Position numbers and translations under genes: made by a program. Under the pieces are notes generated by a model. The model did not search any database. It saw nothing but the letters and a program-made list of their open reading frames with translations, and was not told the DNA's origin. Shown here piece by piece: positions 9,649 through 17,546 of a stretch of DNA of 46,901 nucleotides; position 1 is the stretch's first letter, and every line of letters starts with the position of its first letter. Location of the stretch: NCBI GenBank assembly GCA_903828675.1, contig CAIKND010000028.1:1-46901 (forward strand). Reading direction: 5' to 3'. This DNA comes from an uncultured Acidobacteriaceae bacterium (GTDB lineage Bacteria > Acidobacteriota > Terriglobia > Terriglobales > Acidobacteriaceae).

Positions 9649-9899
9649 TCGTCGACCGCAACCAGCTAAGCTGCGCCGAGTTTCAGGCTCAATTGCCGGA
9701 ACTGATCGGCTCCGGGGAGAATGCGGCCATCCATCCACATATCCAGAGCTGCGAACTTTGCCGCGCTTTGCTGGCCGACCTGGAGACCATCGCCGAGGCT
9801 GCCCGGCAGTTATTCCCCATCGTGGAGCCGCCGGACAAATTGTGGGAACAGATCGAATCTGCGATCCGGCAGGAGAGAGCCGTCCACGAGGGGTGTTGA
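9645..9899 (+). CDS. small zinc-finger anti-sigma factor (ZAS type)
   Basis: This 84-residue protein begins with the ATG inside ATGA at 9645-9648, overlapping the sigma-factor stop. It has the ZAS motif H32-x3-C36-x2-C39 (HIQSCELC) in a short helical protein with no membrane segment. ZAS proteins bind and silence their cognate sigma factor, and some release it on oxidation of the zinc cysteines. The four-base overlap indicates coupled synthesis with the sigma factor. Because no transmembrane helix is present, signalling would be cytoplasmic rather than by cleavage of a membrane-spanning protein as with RseA. It is shorter than most ZAS proteins, and the effector region is minimal. Confidence 0.75.
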   Translation: MIVDRNQLSCAEFQAQLPELIGSGENAAIHPHIQSCELCRALLADLETIAEAARQLFPIVEPPDKLWEQIESAIRQERAVHEGC

Positions 9900-10304
9900 A
9901 GGGCCCATTCGCACTGGAGCAGATCTAGGCACTGCGGGATGAATGATAAAAAGCAGTTCCGGCTCTGTGTGGAGTTCAGCTTCCGTTAAATCTTCCTGTT
10001 TCCCGACATCCTGCGACTTCTCACCTTCCTGCGGCATTGGCCGATATACGTTTCAAGCTACCGTGCATCCAACCAGCATGAGATTTCGGGAAGAAGTCGC
10101 ACGTTGGTGGGCGAGCCCTTTGGTTTCAAGTGGATACTCGACCATGAAGCCACTAGGGGAACCCCGCCGGAGCTCGAATCGTAAGAAGCGCAGAGCCGCA
10201 GGGGTTGAGGAATGGCGGAAAGTTGACCAGAAGGCGGTCAGATTCCTGAAACTTTTCAAAGTCTGCGCTGTCTAACGTAGGAAAGTTGATAAGAGGACAC
10301 TCAA
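9900..10304. other. 405-base non-coding gap upstream of lon
   Basis: No convincing gene is seen. The ten-base direct repeat GGAAAGTTGA occurs at 10217-10226 and 10280-10289, just before the lon ribosome site AGAGGA (10292-10297). A TTGACC at 10223-10228 resembles a -35 box, but no good -10 follows it at the normal distance. The region probably contains the lon promoter. I see no CIRCE operator (TTAGCACTC dyad). Confidence 0.4.
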
Positions 10305-12740
10305 TTGCCAAACCAGCCTTCCAATACGCCGAAATCCCAAGACCCCGCGAACAAGAACTCGGTGGGGGTACGCAGGATTCCAGTCCTGCCGGTTCGGGAC
10401 ACAGTTTTGTTTCCACATGCCGTGCTGCCTTTGACGGTAGGCAGGGAAAGCTCCATCCAGTTGATCGAGTCGCTGGGAGAGGAGCGGATGATTGTGGTCA
10501 CGGCGCAACTGGATCCCCGCCTGGACTCGCCCAAACCAGACGATCTGCATGCCGTGGGCACACTGGCCACCGTGCACAAGGTTGTGCGCATGCCCAATCA
10601 AAGCCGCTTCGTGTTCACCGAGGGGGTGAGCCGGGTGCGGCTGGTGCGCTATTCGCAGACGGAACCCTTCATGATTGCCGAAGTGGAGACGCTTGAAGAT
10701 GCGGAGCCGGCGGCCAGCTCGGGGGTTGAAGCCCTGGTGCGCAATGTGATCGCGCAGTTCCAGCAGATTGTTGCCGAGTCTCAGACGCTTTCAGACGAGT
10801 TGAGAACAATCGCCGCCAACATCGAGGAGCCGAGCAGGCTGGTGGACTTCGTTGCGTCATCGCTTCCATTTTTGACCACGGACGACAAGCAGCTTCTGCT
10901 GGAGACGGCCAGTATCGTGGACCGGCTGGAACTTCTGAACAAGCACCTTGCCAAGGAGATCGAGGTGCAGCAGTTGCGCGCCAAGATCCAGACCGAGGTA
11001 CAGGACCAGGTGCAGCAGTCGCAGCGCGACTACTATCTGCGCGAGCAGCTCAAGGCTATCCAGAAGGAACTGGGCGAGCAGGACGAGGGCCAGCGCGAGA
11101 CCGAGGAACTGCGTCAGAAGATCGACGCCGCGGGAATGCCGGAGGACGTGAAGAAGGAAGCGCTGAAGGAACTTGCGCGTCTGGGGCGCATGTCTCCCAT
11201 GGCCGCCGACTACTCGCTCGCGCGCAACTACATCGAATGGCTGGCGCTGCTACCCTGGGCCAAGAGTTCGGGTGCGAAGGTCAACATCAGCAAGGCGAAG
11301 GAGATTCTGGACGAGGACCACTACGAGTTAAAAAAGGTGAAGGACCGGGTTCTGGACTACCTGAGCGTGCTAGAGCTGAAGCCGGACATGAAGGGTCCTA
11401 TCCTGTGCTTTGTGGGCCCTCCGGGCGTGGGCAAGACGAGCCTTGGCAGGTCGATTGCGCGGGCGCTGGGCCGCAAGTTCCAGAGGGTTTCTCTGGGCGG
11501 CATGCATGACGAGGCGGAGATTCGCGGCCATCGCCGCACCTACATCGGCGCGATGCCGGGGCAGATCATTCAAAGCATACGGCGGGCCGAGACCAACGAT
11601 CCGGTGATCATGCTGGACGAGATCGACAAACTGGGCAGGGATTTCCGGGGAGACCCGGCCTCGGCGCTGCTGGAGACGCTGGATCCGGAGCAGAACAACA
11701 CGTTCCGCGATAACTATCTGGACGTGCCGTTCGACTTGTCGAAGGTGCTGTTTATCTGCACAGCGAACATGCTGGATCCGGTTCCGCCGCCGCTGCTGGA
11801 CAGGATGGAGCTGATCTTCCTGCAGGGCTACAGCGAAGAGGAGAAGGTGCACATCGCCTTCCGGTATTTGATTCCGCGCCAGATCAAGGAGAACGGAATA
11901 ACACCGGAGCAGATCGAGTTTCCCGAAGACGCGGTGCGGCACATCGTGCGCCACTACACGCGCGAGGCCGGAGTGCGCAAACTGGAACAGGTGCTGGGCA
12001 CGGTCTGCCGCAAGCAGGCACGGCGCGTGGTCGAGGGGCATGCAGAAAAGCTGGTGGTGACTCGCGATACGCTCAAGGAGTTTTTGGGCGGCATCCAGGT
12101 TCGCGTCGAAACCGAAGTCGCCGAGCGCGTGAAGCGGCCGGGCGTGGCCGTGGGGCTGGCCTGGACTCCGGCAGGCGGAGACATTCTGTTCATTGAAGCC
12201 AACAAGATGAAAGGCAAGGGCGGCTTCACGATGACCGGACAGATTGGCGAGGTGATGCAGGAATCGATGCAGGCCGCGCTTACCTGGGTGCGGTCGAACG
12301 CCGCCTCACTCGGGCTGGCCGAAGACTTTACCAAGGACATCGACCTGCACATCCATGTGCCAGCAGGAGCGATACCCAAGGACGGACCTTCGGCTGGAGT
12401 GACGATGGCTACGGTGCTGGCATCGCTATTGACCGATACACCGGTGCGCCCGCTGACGGCCATGACCGGCGAGATCACGCTGAGCGGCAATGTACTGCCG
12501 GTGGGCGGCATCAAGGAAAAGTTCCTGGCGGCGCGACGGGCTGGTGTGACAACCATCATCCTGCCCGCTGAAAACCGTCAGGACGTGGAAGAAGACCTGA
12601 CGCCGGAGATGATGGAGGGCGTGGCGGTGCACTACGCCAGCCGCATTGAAGACGTGCTGGCCGTGGCATTGCCTCTCTTGAAGGCCCGGCCGGATTCACA
12701 GTTGGCCGCGGCTGAACTTGCGGTGAGTTCCGTATCCTGA
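10305..12740 (+). CDS. lon: ATP-dependent protease Lon
   Basis: This 811-residue cytoplasmic protease degrades misfolded and regulatory proteins. The N-terminal substrate-binding domain (starting near [18 protein letters not shown]) is followed by coiled helices and the AAA+ module. The Walker A motif GPPGVGKT lies at 371-378 and Walker B is within [11 protein letters not shown]. The C-terminal protease domain has the serine-lysine dyad: S696 in [10 protein letters not shown] and K739 in [14 protein letters not shown], with the same 43-residue spacing as in E. coli Lon. The length is normal for the LonA class. The start is TTG at 10305, with AGAGGA seven bases upstream; no in-frame ATG is placed better. 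A strong terminator follows, so it appears to be monocistronic. Confidence 0.95.
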   Translation: MPNQPSNTPKSQDPANKNSVGVRRIPVLPVRDTVLFPHAVLPLTVGRESSIQLIESLGEERMIVVTAQLDPRLDSPKPDDLHAVGTLATVHKVVRMPNQSRFVFTEGVSRVRLVRYSQTEPFMIAEVETLEDAEPAASSGVEALVRNVIAQFQQIVAESQTLSDELRTIAANIEEPSRLVDFVASSLPFLTTDDKQLLLETASIVDRLELLNKHLAKEIEVQQLRAKIQTEVQDQVQQSQRDYYLREQLKAIQKELGEQDEGQRETEELRQKIDAAGMPEDVKKEALKELARLGRMSPMAADYSLARNYIEWLALLPWAKSSGAKVNISKAKEILDEDHYELKKVKDRVLDYLSVLELKPDMKGPILCFVGPPGVGKTSLGRSIARALGRKFQRVSLGGMHDEAEIRGHRRTYIGAMPGQIIQSIRRAETNDPVIMLDEIDKLGRDFRGDPASALLETLDPEQNNTFRDNYLDVPFDLSKVLFICTANMLDPVPPPLLDRMELIFLQGYSEEEKVHIAFRYLIPRQIKENGITPEQIEFPEDAVRHIVRHYTREAGVRKLEQVLGTVCRKQARRVVEGHAEKLVVTRDTLKEFLGGIQVRVETEVAERVKRPGVAVGLAWTPAGGDILFIEANKMKGKGGFTMTGQIGEVMQESMQAALTWVRSNAASLGLAEDFTKDIDLHIHVPAGAIPKDGPSAGVTMATVLASLLTDTPVRPLTAMTGEITLSGNVLPVGGIKEKFLAARRAGVTTIILPAENRQDVEEDLTPEMMEGVAVHYASRIEDVLAVALPLLKARPDSQLAAAELAVSSVS

Positions 12741-12758
12741 GAAGGACTGCAATCAACC

Positions 12759-12792
12759 CGACGAAGGCCGGCGAACCTGCCGGCCTTCGTCG
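12759..12792 (+). terminator. rho-independent terminator of lon
   Basis: A perfect 13-base-pair stem (12759-12771 with 12780-12792) encloses an eight-base loop and is followed by TTT. It lies 18 bases after the lon stop. The stem is GC-rich at the base of the loop (GGCCGG/CCGGCC). Confidence 0.85.
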
Positions 12793-12895
12793 TTTGGCCC
12801 CGGTTCCTGGCCCTTTCAACTACCCGCGACTTCAACCGTGACTACCTGGCTTCGTGATGATCGCCTCGAAGCGCCGTGTCTCCAGACCGGCTGTC

Positions 12896-12917
12896 GTGCG
12901 GGCGTCCACGCCCGCAC
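12896..12917. other. perfect GC-rich hairpin
   Basis: The arms GTGCGGGCG and CGCCCGCAC pair completely around the tetraloop TCCA. No T-run follows on either strand, so it is not a typical intrinsic terminator. It may be a stray palindromic unit or a protein site. Confidence 0.5.
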
Positions 12918-13080
12918 TTGGGAAAGCATGAACTCCATCTCCGCGAACTCAATCACCGCGCTTTTGCACATAATTAAGGCCCTTTGGCGCACAATTTTTA
13001 TATGGCTCTCTCCACACAATTCGCCGCCTGCCCGCCGGATCGCGTCCTGCGACTCAGCAAGCCGGAGGTAGTCACACCCA

Positions 13081-13118
13081 CCACCCCCCTCCCACCCCTC
13101 CTACCCACCCCCCCTCCC
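13081..13118 (+). repeat. C-rich tract, copy 1 of a long inverted repeat pair
   Basis: The plus strand is C with scattered T and A: CCACCCCCCTCCCACCCC and on to 13118. The minus strand therefore has at least five runs of three or more G, a sequence able to form G-quadruplexes. The 27 bases 13092-13118 recur exactly, in the opposite orientation, at 46875-46901. The identity includes interrupting A and T bases and a seven-C run, so it is a true repeat rather than simple composition. Confidence 0.85.
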
Positions 13119-13341
13119 GACTCAGAACAGAACAAGCCCGCGCGGCCTATTCAACTTTAAATGATTGATAACAATAAATATAAACCCACGTCCGCCTAAG
13201 CTACACATCGATTCACCCTGAGAATCCGCGCTCTTGATTGGTCAAATACGGGACAAGCAAAATAATCCGAACTGCTGAATCCTCAGCTTCTGCCGATAAA
13301 AATCAAAGACTCCAGCGCACGGCGCGCATAAAGCGGGGACC

Positions 13342-14268
13342 ATGGCGACTTCACAGGCGAACCCACATCAGATTGTTCCGCTCCATCTTTCCGGGAACAC
13401 AACCGATCAGCAAAACAGGATGCTCCGTGAGTTTCTTGGAGAAGCTGCACAGAGCGCCTATGAAACTGCTATCGAACAGTTGGACAGGCAGAGCGCGCAG
13501 GCTGTGCTTGACATGGACCTGAAGCTGAAGCGCGAGGTGGCCGGGCAGATAGTGGAGATTATCCATCGCCACACGGTGAGCGACAAGTACAAGGACGAAG
13601 AGGTGGGCTCGAATCGCACGTATCCCGCCACGTACAAGGTGCGCCCTATCGAAGCGCAGGTTACCGAGCTGCGGAAGTTATTCCCAAGCCTGGGCCCTTG
13701 CCAGGAGAAGCTGGCGCGCAGGCAGCTTCCTGCGGGAGCGGAGGCGTGGTTCGCAATCCCTCGCTGGCAAGCGCTGGCCGGCACCTATAGCGAAGCAGTC
13801 GAAATCATGCTTCGAGTGCTGGCCTCGAAGCGCAGGTTCTCCAACCGGATTACGGGCAAGCTCGGGGAGATCTATTTGCGGCAGACCGAGCGCTCCAAGC
13901 TGGCAGAGAAGATTCTGGCCGATCAGCAGCAGGGCAACGACATGCTGGTGGTGGGTGCACAGGCCGGTATGCTGCACCGCGGGTCTTCGGCGCGGCGCAC
14001 GCGGGCGGCGATGGCCGGAAACGAGTTTGGGATAGGCGTATTTGCTTTCGGCTGTATGTTGCTGACGCATCCAGAGCGGCTCTCCAGCGGGGATGCGTTG
14101 ATGATCGATTGCGGCGGCGATGAATACTCGGTGCGGGGCGACTATACGTTCGACCGCGTTCCACTGTTCGATTTCGACATGGCCGGCATTGAGTTCAGCA
14201 TCTTTTATGAGGACCGGGCGCGCAATTTGTGGGGGACGCCTACGGGCTTCCTCTACAAACTGGTCTGA
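13342..14268 (+). CDS. conserved hypothetical protein, 308 residues
   Basis: I do not recognise a named family. The protein has no signal peptide or membrane helix and looks cytoplasmic. Residues 20-80 appear helical and charged. A central helical part holds GKLGEIYLRQTERSKLAEKI. The C-terminal third is compact and motif-like, with GMLHRGSSARRTRA, NEFGIGVFAFGCMLLTHPERL and DCGGDEY, ending in a beta-rich segment. The mix of His, Arg and acidic residues in these blocks could be an active or binding site, but this is only inference. The ATG at 13342 follows GCGGGGAC. The gene stands alone between a 600-base gap and its own terminator at 14295. Codon use looks like that of its neighbours. Confidence 0.7.
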   Translation: MATSQANPHQIVPLHLSGNTTDQQNRMLREFLGEAAQSAYETAIEQLDRQSAQAVLDMDLKLKREVAGQIVEIIHRHTVSDKYKDEEVGSNRTYPATYKVRPIEAQVTELRKLFPSLGPCQEKLARRQLPAGAEAWFAIPRWQALAGTYSEAVEIMLRVLASKRRFSNRITGKLGEIYLRQTERSKLAEKILADQQQGNDMLVVGAQAGMLHRGSSARRTRAAMAGNEFGIGVFAFGCMLLTHPERLSSGDALMIDCGGDEYSVRGDYTFDRVPLFDFDMAGIEFSIFYEDRARNLWGTPTGFLYKLV

Positions 14269-14294
14269 TCGGATTAAGCAGCACCTACTGATTG

Positions 14295-14333
14295 CCGCCT
14301 GCCGCGTCTAACGGACAGGCGGTATTCTTTTTC
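14295..14333 (+). terminator. rho-independent terminator of the 308-residue gene
   Basis: The arms CCGCCTG (14295-14301) and CAGGCGG (14316-14322) pair, with an inner CCG/CGG extension and one bulged A, followed by TATTCTTTTT. The T-run ends three bases before the GTG start of the next gene. The only Shine-Dalgarno-like bases for that gene lie in the 3' arm. Confidence 0.75.
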
Positions 14334-14335
14334 AA

Positions 14336-15079
14336 GTGATACAGGTACGAGTTCTTCCTTTTGGGATATTGAGAGATTGGCTGGGCGCGACGGCGGTCGC
14401 CGTCGAGTTGCCTGAGGGCGCCTCGGTAGCGGCGCTGCTGGAGTGTGTGACAGCCAAGTTGCCCGCACGTCAGCCTGTGTTGACGCTACGCGGCATTGCG
14501 GTAAGCGTGAACGCGGAATACGCCACTGCGGCACAGATATTGCACGACGGAGATGAGGTGGGGCTGTTGCCGCCAGTCTCGGGTGGCAGTTCAGATGAGA
14601 CCACCGAAGAAATGCCGGTGAGGACGGCGCTGACCCGCGAGCCCATTGATTCGGAAAAATTGATTGCAACGGCCAAGCGAGGCGAAGACGGCGCGGTGGT
14701 GGTCTTCGACGGGATTGTACGTAATAACACGCGCGGACGGCAGACGCTCCACTTGGACTATGAGGCTTATGAAGAGATGGCCGCGCGGCAGATGGATGAA
14801 CTCGCACGCCAGGCTCTGAGCAGATTTGGCGTGCGCCAGGTGACGCTTGTTCATCGTCTGGGGCGGCTGCTGGTGGGCGAAACCAGCGTGCTGATCGTTG
14901 TGGCCTCGTCGCATCGCGCGGCGGCCTTCGAAGCCTGCCGATGGATGATTGACACACTGAAGAAAACCGTCCCTATCTGGAAAAAGGAGACCTTTGTGGA
15001 TGGAGCGGTGTGGGCTGCGGGCGAGCCGTTTCCGGTTGAGATCGCCGTGACGCCGCCGGAGGGTCCGCATGAAGGATAG
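14336..15079 (+). CDS. MoaD-MoaE fusion, molybdopterin synthase
   Basis: This 247-residue protein joins both subunits of molybdopterin synthase, which adds two sulfurs to cyclic pyranopterin monophosphate to make molybdopterin. Residues 1-84 are the ubiquitin-like MoaD part and end in SGG at 82-84. In free MoaD that C-terminal glycine pair is adenylated and thiocarboxylated. Residues from about 97 are MoaE; K209 and K216 in DTLKKTVPIWKKE match the catalytic lysines of E. coli MoaE (K119, K126; same spacing). The internal Gly-Gly implies cleavage, as known for mycobacterial MoaX. The start is GTG at 14336. No well-spaced ribosome site is visible because a terminator abuts the start. The end overlaps the next gene by 11 bases. 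Confidence 0.88.
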   Translation: MIQVRVLPFGILRDWLGATAVAVELPEGASVAALLECVTAKLPARQPVLTLRGIAVSVNAEYATAAQILHDGDEVGLLPPVSGGSSDETTEEMPVRTALTREPIDSEKLIATAKRGEDGAVVVFDGIVRNNTRGRQTLHLDYEAYEEMAARQMDELARQALSRFGVRQVTLVHRLGRLLVGETSVLIVVASSHRAAAFEACRWMIDTLKKTVPIWKKETFVDGAVWAAGEPFPVEIAVTPPEGPHEG

Positions 15080-16025
15080 CCGGGGCGGAGCTTCACTGAG
15101 CATGACGCGCGGTGCCCGGGTTTTGTTGGCGATTCCGCTGTTGCTAGCCGCGTTGCTGACAGCAAAGATGCCTGCGCAGGAGCCTACCCTGCGTGTGGAC
15201 GTGAAGCTGGTGAATGTATTTGTCAACGTGACGGACCGAAACGGCGCGATTGTGGGCGGGCTGGCACGCGAGAATTTTGCAGTCTATGAAGATGGCCGAA
15301 TCCAGCAGATTGCCGTCTTCGAAAAGCAGTCTGAAATGCCGCTGAACCTGACGCTGGCGATCGACACTAGCGGCAGCGTACACAAGGATCTGGCGGAGGA
15401 AGCGGCGGCGGCACGGCGTTTTGCGCATGCGATTCTGCGGTCCCAGGACCAGATGAGCTTGTTGCAGTTTGCCACCGAAGTGCGCGAACTAACTCCGTTC
15501 ACCAGCAAAGTGGCACAGATCGATCGCGGGCTGGGCCAATTGCGAGGCGATTTTGCTACGGCTCTATACGACGCGGTCTTTCTAGGTACTGAGCGGTTGG
15601 GAAGGAAAGACGGGCGCAAGGTTCTGGTGCTGGTATCTGACGGCGACGACACTGCGAAAAACACCACCTATGCGCAAGCCCTGGAGCAGGCTTTGCGTAA
15701 CGAAGTCATGATCTACAGCATCATCGACGTCCCCATCGAGGAGAGCGCGGGACGGGACCTGGGCGGCGAGCACGCGCTGATCACGCTGGCCGAACAGACA
15801 GGCGGCAAGAGCTTTTATGTGAGCGAAGGCGGCCTGGACAAGGCCTTTGCGCGGGTGAGCGACGACCTGCGCACGCAATACCTGCTGGGCTACTATCCCC
15901 AGCATCAATTGCCGGGAATGACCTTCCACCGGCTGGAGGTCACCGTCCCCAGAGCAGCGCCGGAGGACTTTAACGTACGGCACAAGACCGGGTATTTCAT
16001 CGATTCGCAGACACGGCACAACTGA
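15069..16025 (+). CDS. secreted VWFA-domain protein of the Acidobacteria type
   Basis: This 318-residue protein has an N-terminal signal segment (hydrophobic residues about 17-32, followed by MPAQ). A short beta domain typical of these proteins follows, running from LRVDVKLVNVFVNVTD to NFAVYEDGRIQQI. The von Willebrand A domain (about 93-290) has a MIDAS metal site DTSGS at 99-103 and VLVSDGDDT. The layout matches the family annotated as VWFA-related Acidobacterial domain, which is expanded in this phylum. Its role is unknown; metal-dependent protein binding outside the cytoplasm is likely. The ATG at 15069 follows GGAGGG at 15058-15063 and lies inside the end of the moaD-moaE gene. No link to molybdenum cofactor synthesis is evident beyond the overlap. 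Confidence 0.82.
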   Translation: MKDSRGGASLSMTRGARVLLAIPLLLAALLTAKMPAQEPTLRVDVKLVNVFVNVTDRNGAIVGGLARENFAVYEDGRIQQIAVFEKQSEMPLNLTLAIDTSGSVHKDLAEEAAAARRFAHAILRSQDQMSLLQFATEVRELTPFTSKVAQIDRGLGQLRGDFATALYDAVFLGTERLGRKDGRKVLVLVSDGDDTAKNTTYAQALEQALRNEVMIYSIIDVPIEESAGRDLGGEHALITLAEQTGGKSFYVSEGGLDKAFARVSDDLRTQYLLGYYPQHQLPGMTFHRLEVTVPRAAPEDFNVRHKTGYFIDSQTRHN

Positions 16026-16223
16026 AAATTTCGTTATGACCGGGCCGGCAGGTGAATCCACATCTGCACATTTTCCCTCTGCATGGTTCCAGCCTTCGAC
16101 TCTGCGGCTATAGCAAAACCAGAGTTGGTATATCGCGAAAGGAGTTCATCCAAGTTGACGCGACCCTCAGGGAGCGGCGACCTCGCATGGATTGGACAGG
16201 ACACAGTGACTCTGGTTTTGCTC

Positions 16224-16229
16224 TAGAAT
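16224..16229 (+). promoter_or_regulatory. putative -10 element of the Hfq-like gene
   Basis: TAGAAT lies six bases before the ATG at 16236. A start site seven bases downstream would fall at the ATG itself, which would make the message leaderless. No Shine-Dalgarno sequence is seen, and no convincing -35 box is present. Confidence 0.35.
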
Positions 16230-16235
16230 GGCAAC

Positions 16236-16544
16236 ATGACTCCTCCCTTGACCACGCGCCGCCGTTCCAAGACACCCCCGCCCGGTGAGACCGGCCAGGA
16301 GGCGCTCTACCTGCGCTCCCTGAGCGAGCGTCAGGTAATCGTCTCGATCAAACTGCGCGACGGGGAGACCGTACGCGGCTGGATTGAGTACTTCGACGAC
16401 GCGATGCTGCGCCTGACGCGCGAAGGCCATCCCAACCTGTTCATCTACAAGCACCAGATACGGAGCATCAGCGAAGCGGGCAAGCGCCGCACGCCGCGCA
16501 CACCGGAAGCTAGTGAACCAGTTTCAAAGAAGGCGACTTCATGA
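16236..16544 (+). CDS. Hfq-like Sm-fold RNA-binding protein
   Basis: This 102-residue protein contains an Sm/Hfq core at about residues 24-82. It begins LYLRSLSERQVIVSIKL, where the Sm1 strand pattern resembles the V-S-I-Y-L of Hfq. It continues with G-x(6)-G-W-I-E-Y-F-D and ends with a second strand carrying YKHQIRSI, matching the YKH motif of canonical Hfq. Tails on both sides are Arg/Lys/Pro-rich. Hfq rings bind small RNAs and mRNAs. The divergent core and basic tails make this an Hfq-like rather than standard Hfq protein. Its TGA overlaps the ATG of the next gene (16541-16544). No ribosome site precedes its ATG; a leaderless message is possible. Confidence 0.75.
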   Translation: MTPPLTTRRRSKTPPPGETGQEALYLRSLSERQVIVSIKLRDGETVRGWIEYFDDAMLRLTREGHPNLFIYKHQIRSISEAGKRRTPRTPEASEPVSKKATS

Positions 16545-17437
16545 CCGGCGCGGTAGGTACGGAGCAAGACCTGGTGTGGGTTCCTAAAGCTGCGGAAATT
16601 GCACGCGAGGCGGGAGCGCGGCTGCGCGAGTTTCTGGCCCAGGGCGTTGAAACCGAGTACAAGGGCGACGTGGACCTGGTGACCGTGGCCGACCGTACGG
16701 TGGAAAAGCTGATCCGCGAACGGCTGGCCGAGGCCTTCCCGGAGCACGGAGTGTATGGCGAAGAGGGCACGCGCGACCGCATGGAAGGCGAGTTTCGCTG
16801 GTATGTGGACCCGCTGGATGGGACGACCAACTTTGCCCACGGCTTTCCCCAATTCTGCACATCATTGGGCCTGGAGCAGCGCGCCGCAGGGCTTGCGCCG
16901 GACCGGGATGGAACGCTTGTGGCCGCCGTCATCTATGACCCCCTTCGGGACGAACTTTTTACCGCCGAGCGGGGCCGGGGCGCACGGTTGAACGGCAAGC
17001 CGATGCACGTTTCGCGGATTCCGGAACTGGCCGAAGCACTGCTGGCTACCGGGTTTCCCAGCCGCAAGCGCCATGCCAGCCCGAACGTGCATTTTTACAA
17101 CGAATTTACGTTGCGCTCGCATGGGGTAAGGCGCGCAGGCTCGGCAGCGCTTGATCTGGCATACGTCGCCTGCGGGCGCCTTGAGGCGTTCTGGGAGTTC
17201 AACCTGAACCCATGGGATACGGCAGCAGGCATATTGCTGGTGGAAGAGGCCGGGGGGCGCGTGACAGATTTCGCCGGAAGCCATTTCAGGCTGGACAGCA
17301 GGGAGATCCTGGCATCGAACGGCCTGATCCAGACTGAGTTGGTGGACATGTTTCAGAACATGTTTGCCGGACGCGGCCTGACGCCGATTCCGACGCCGCA
17401 GGAGTTTGCCGAGCGCCGGGCAGCAAAAGGGAGATGA
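16541..17437 (+). CDS. inositol monophosphatase family protein (SuhB-like)
   Basis: This 298-residue enzyme belongs to the lithium-sensitive, Mg-dependent phosphatases. The metal ligands lie in GEEG (73-76) and in WYVDPLDGTTNF, with D90 and D93 in place. The C-terminal FNLNPWDTAAGILLVEEAGG corresponds to the second family signature. Substrates could be inositol phosphates, histidinol phosphate or 3'-phosphoadenosine phosphate; the sequence does not decide. The overlap with the Hfq-like gene (ATGA) suggests coupled translation. E. coli SuhB also acts in rRNA transcription antitermination, so a role with the RNA-binding neighbour is possible but unproven. Length is slightly above the usual 260-270 because of an N-terminal extension and a C-terminal tail. 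Confidence 0.85.
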   Translation: MTGAVGTEQDLVWVPKAAEIAREAGARLREFLAQGVETEYKGDVDLVTVADRTVEKLIRERLAEAFPEHGVYGEEGTRDRMEGEFRWYVDPLDGTTNFAHGFPQFCTSLGLEQRAAGLAPDRDGTLVAAVIYDPLRDELFTAERGRGARLNGKPMHVSRIPELAEALLATGFPSRKRHASPNVHFYNEFTLRSHGVRRAGSAALDLAYVACGRLEAFWEFNLNPWDTAAGILLVEEAGGRVTDFAGSHFRLDSREILASNGLIQTELVDMFQNMFAGRGLTPIPTPQEFAERRAAKGR

Positions 17438-17502
17438 TTCCCGCGCATCCCGCATGGCAAAACGCCTAGCTCAGAGTGGAGTCAACCTTTGGGTTCCTGT
17501 GC

Positions 17503-17508
17503 TACTAT
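17503..17508 (+). promoter_or_regulatory. putative -10 element of the ferredoxin gene
   Basis: TACTAT lies 38 bases before the ferredoxin ATG and would start transcription near 17515, leaving a leader with GGAGA at 17533-17537. No clear -35 is visible. Confidence 0.3.
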
Positions 17509-17546
17509 CAGCGACGAGAAGTTTAGTTCCCCGGAGAAATTCAGAT

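Larger units (their letters stand above)
12741..13341. other. 600-base non-coding gap with hairpins, C-rich tract and AT-rich segment
   Basis: Apart from the lon terminator, this gap holds a perfect nine-base-pair hairpin at 12896-12917 (GTGCGGGCG-tcca-CGCCCGCAC), a C-rich tract at 13081-13118, and an AT-rich stretch at about 13150-13190 with several A/T runs. The last part presumably contains the promoter of the 13342 gene, but I cannot point to a clear -35/-10 pair. No open frame of plausible composition is seen. Confidence 0.5.

Noticed and set aside
9943..10275. Possible 110-residue protein upstream of lon
   Set aside because: Ser/Arg-rich translation with no family pattern and no ribosome site; more likely promoter DNA.
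15263..15282. Sigma-54 promoter (TGGCACG followed by TTGCA)
   Set aside because: The spacing between the two boxes is eight bases rather than four and it lies inside a coding region.
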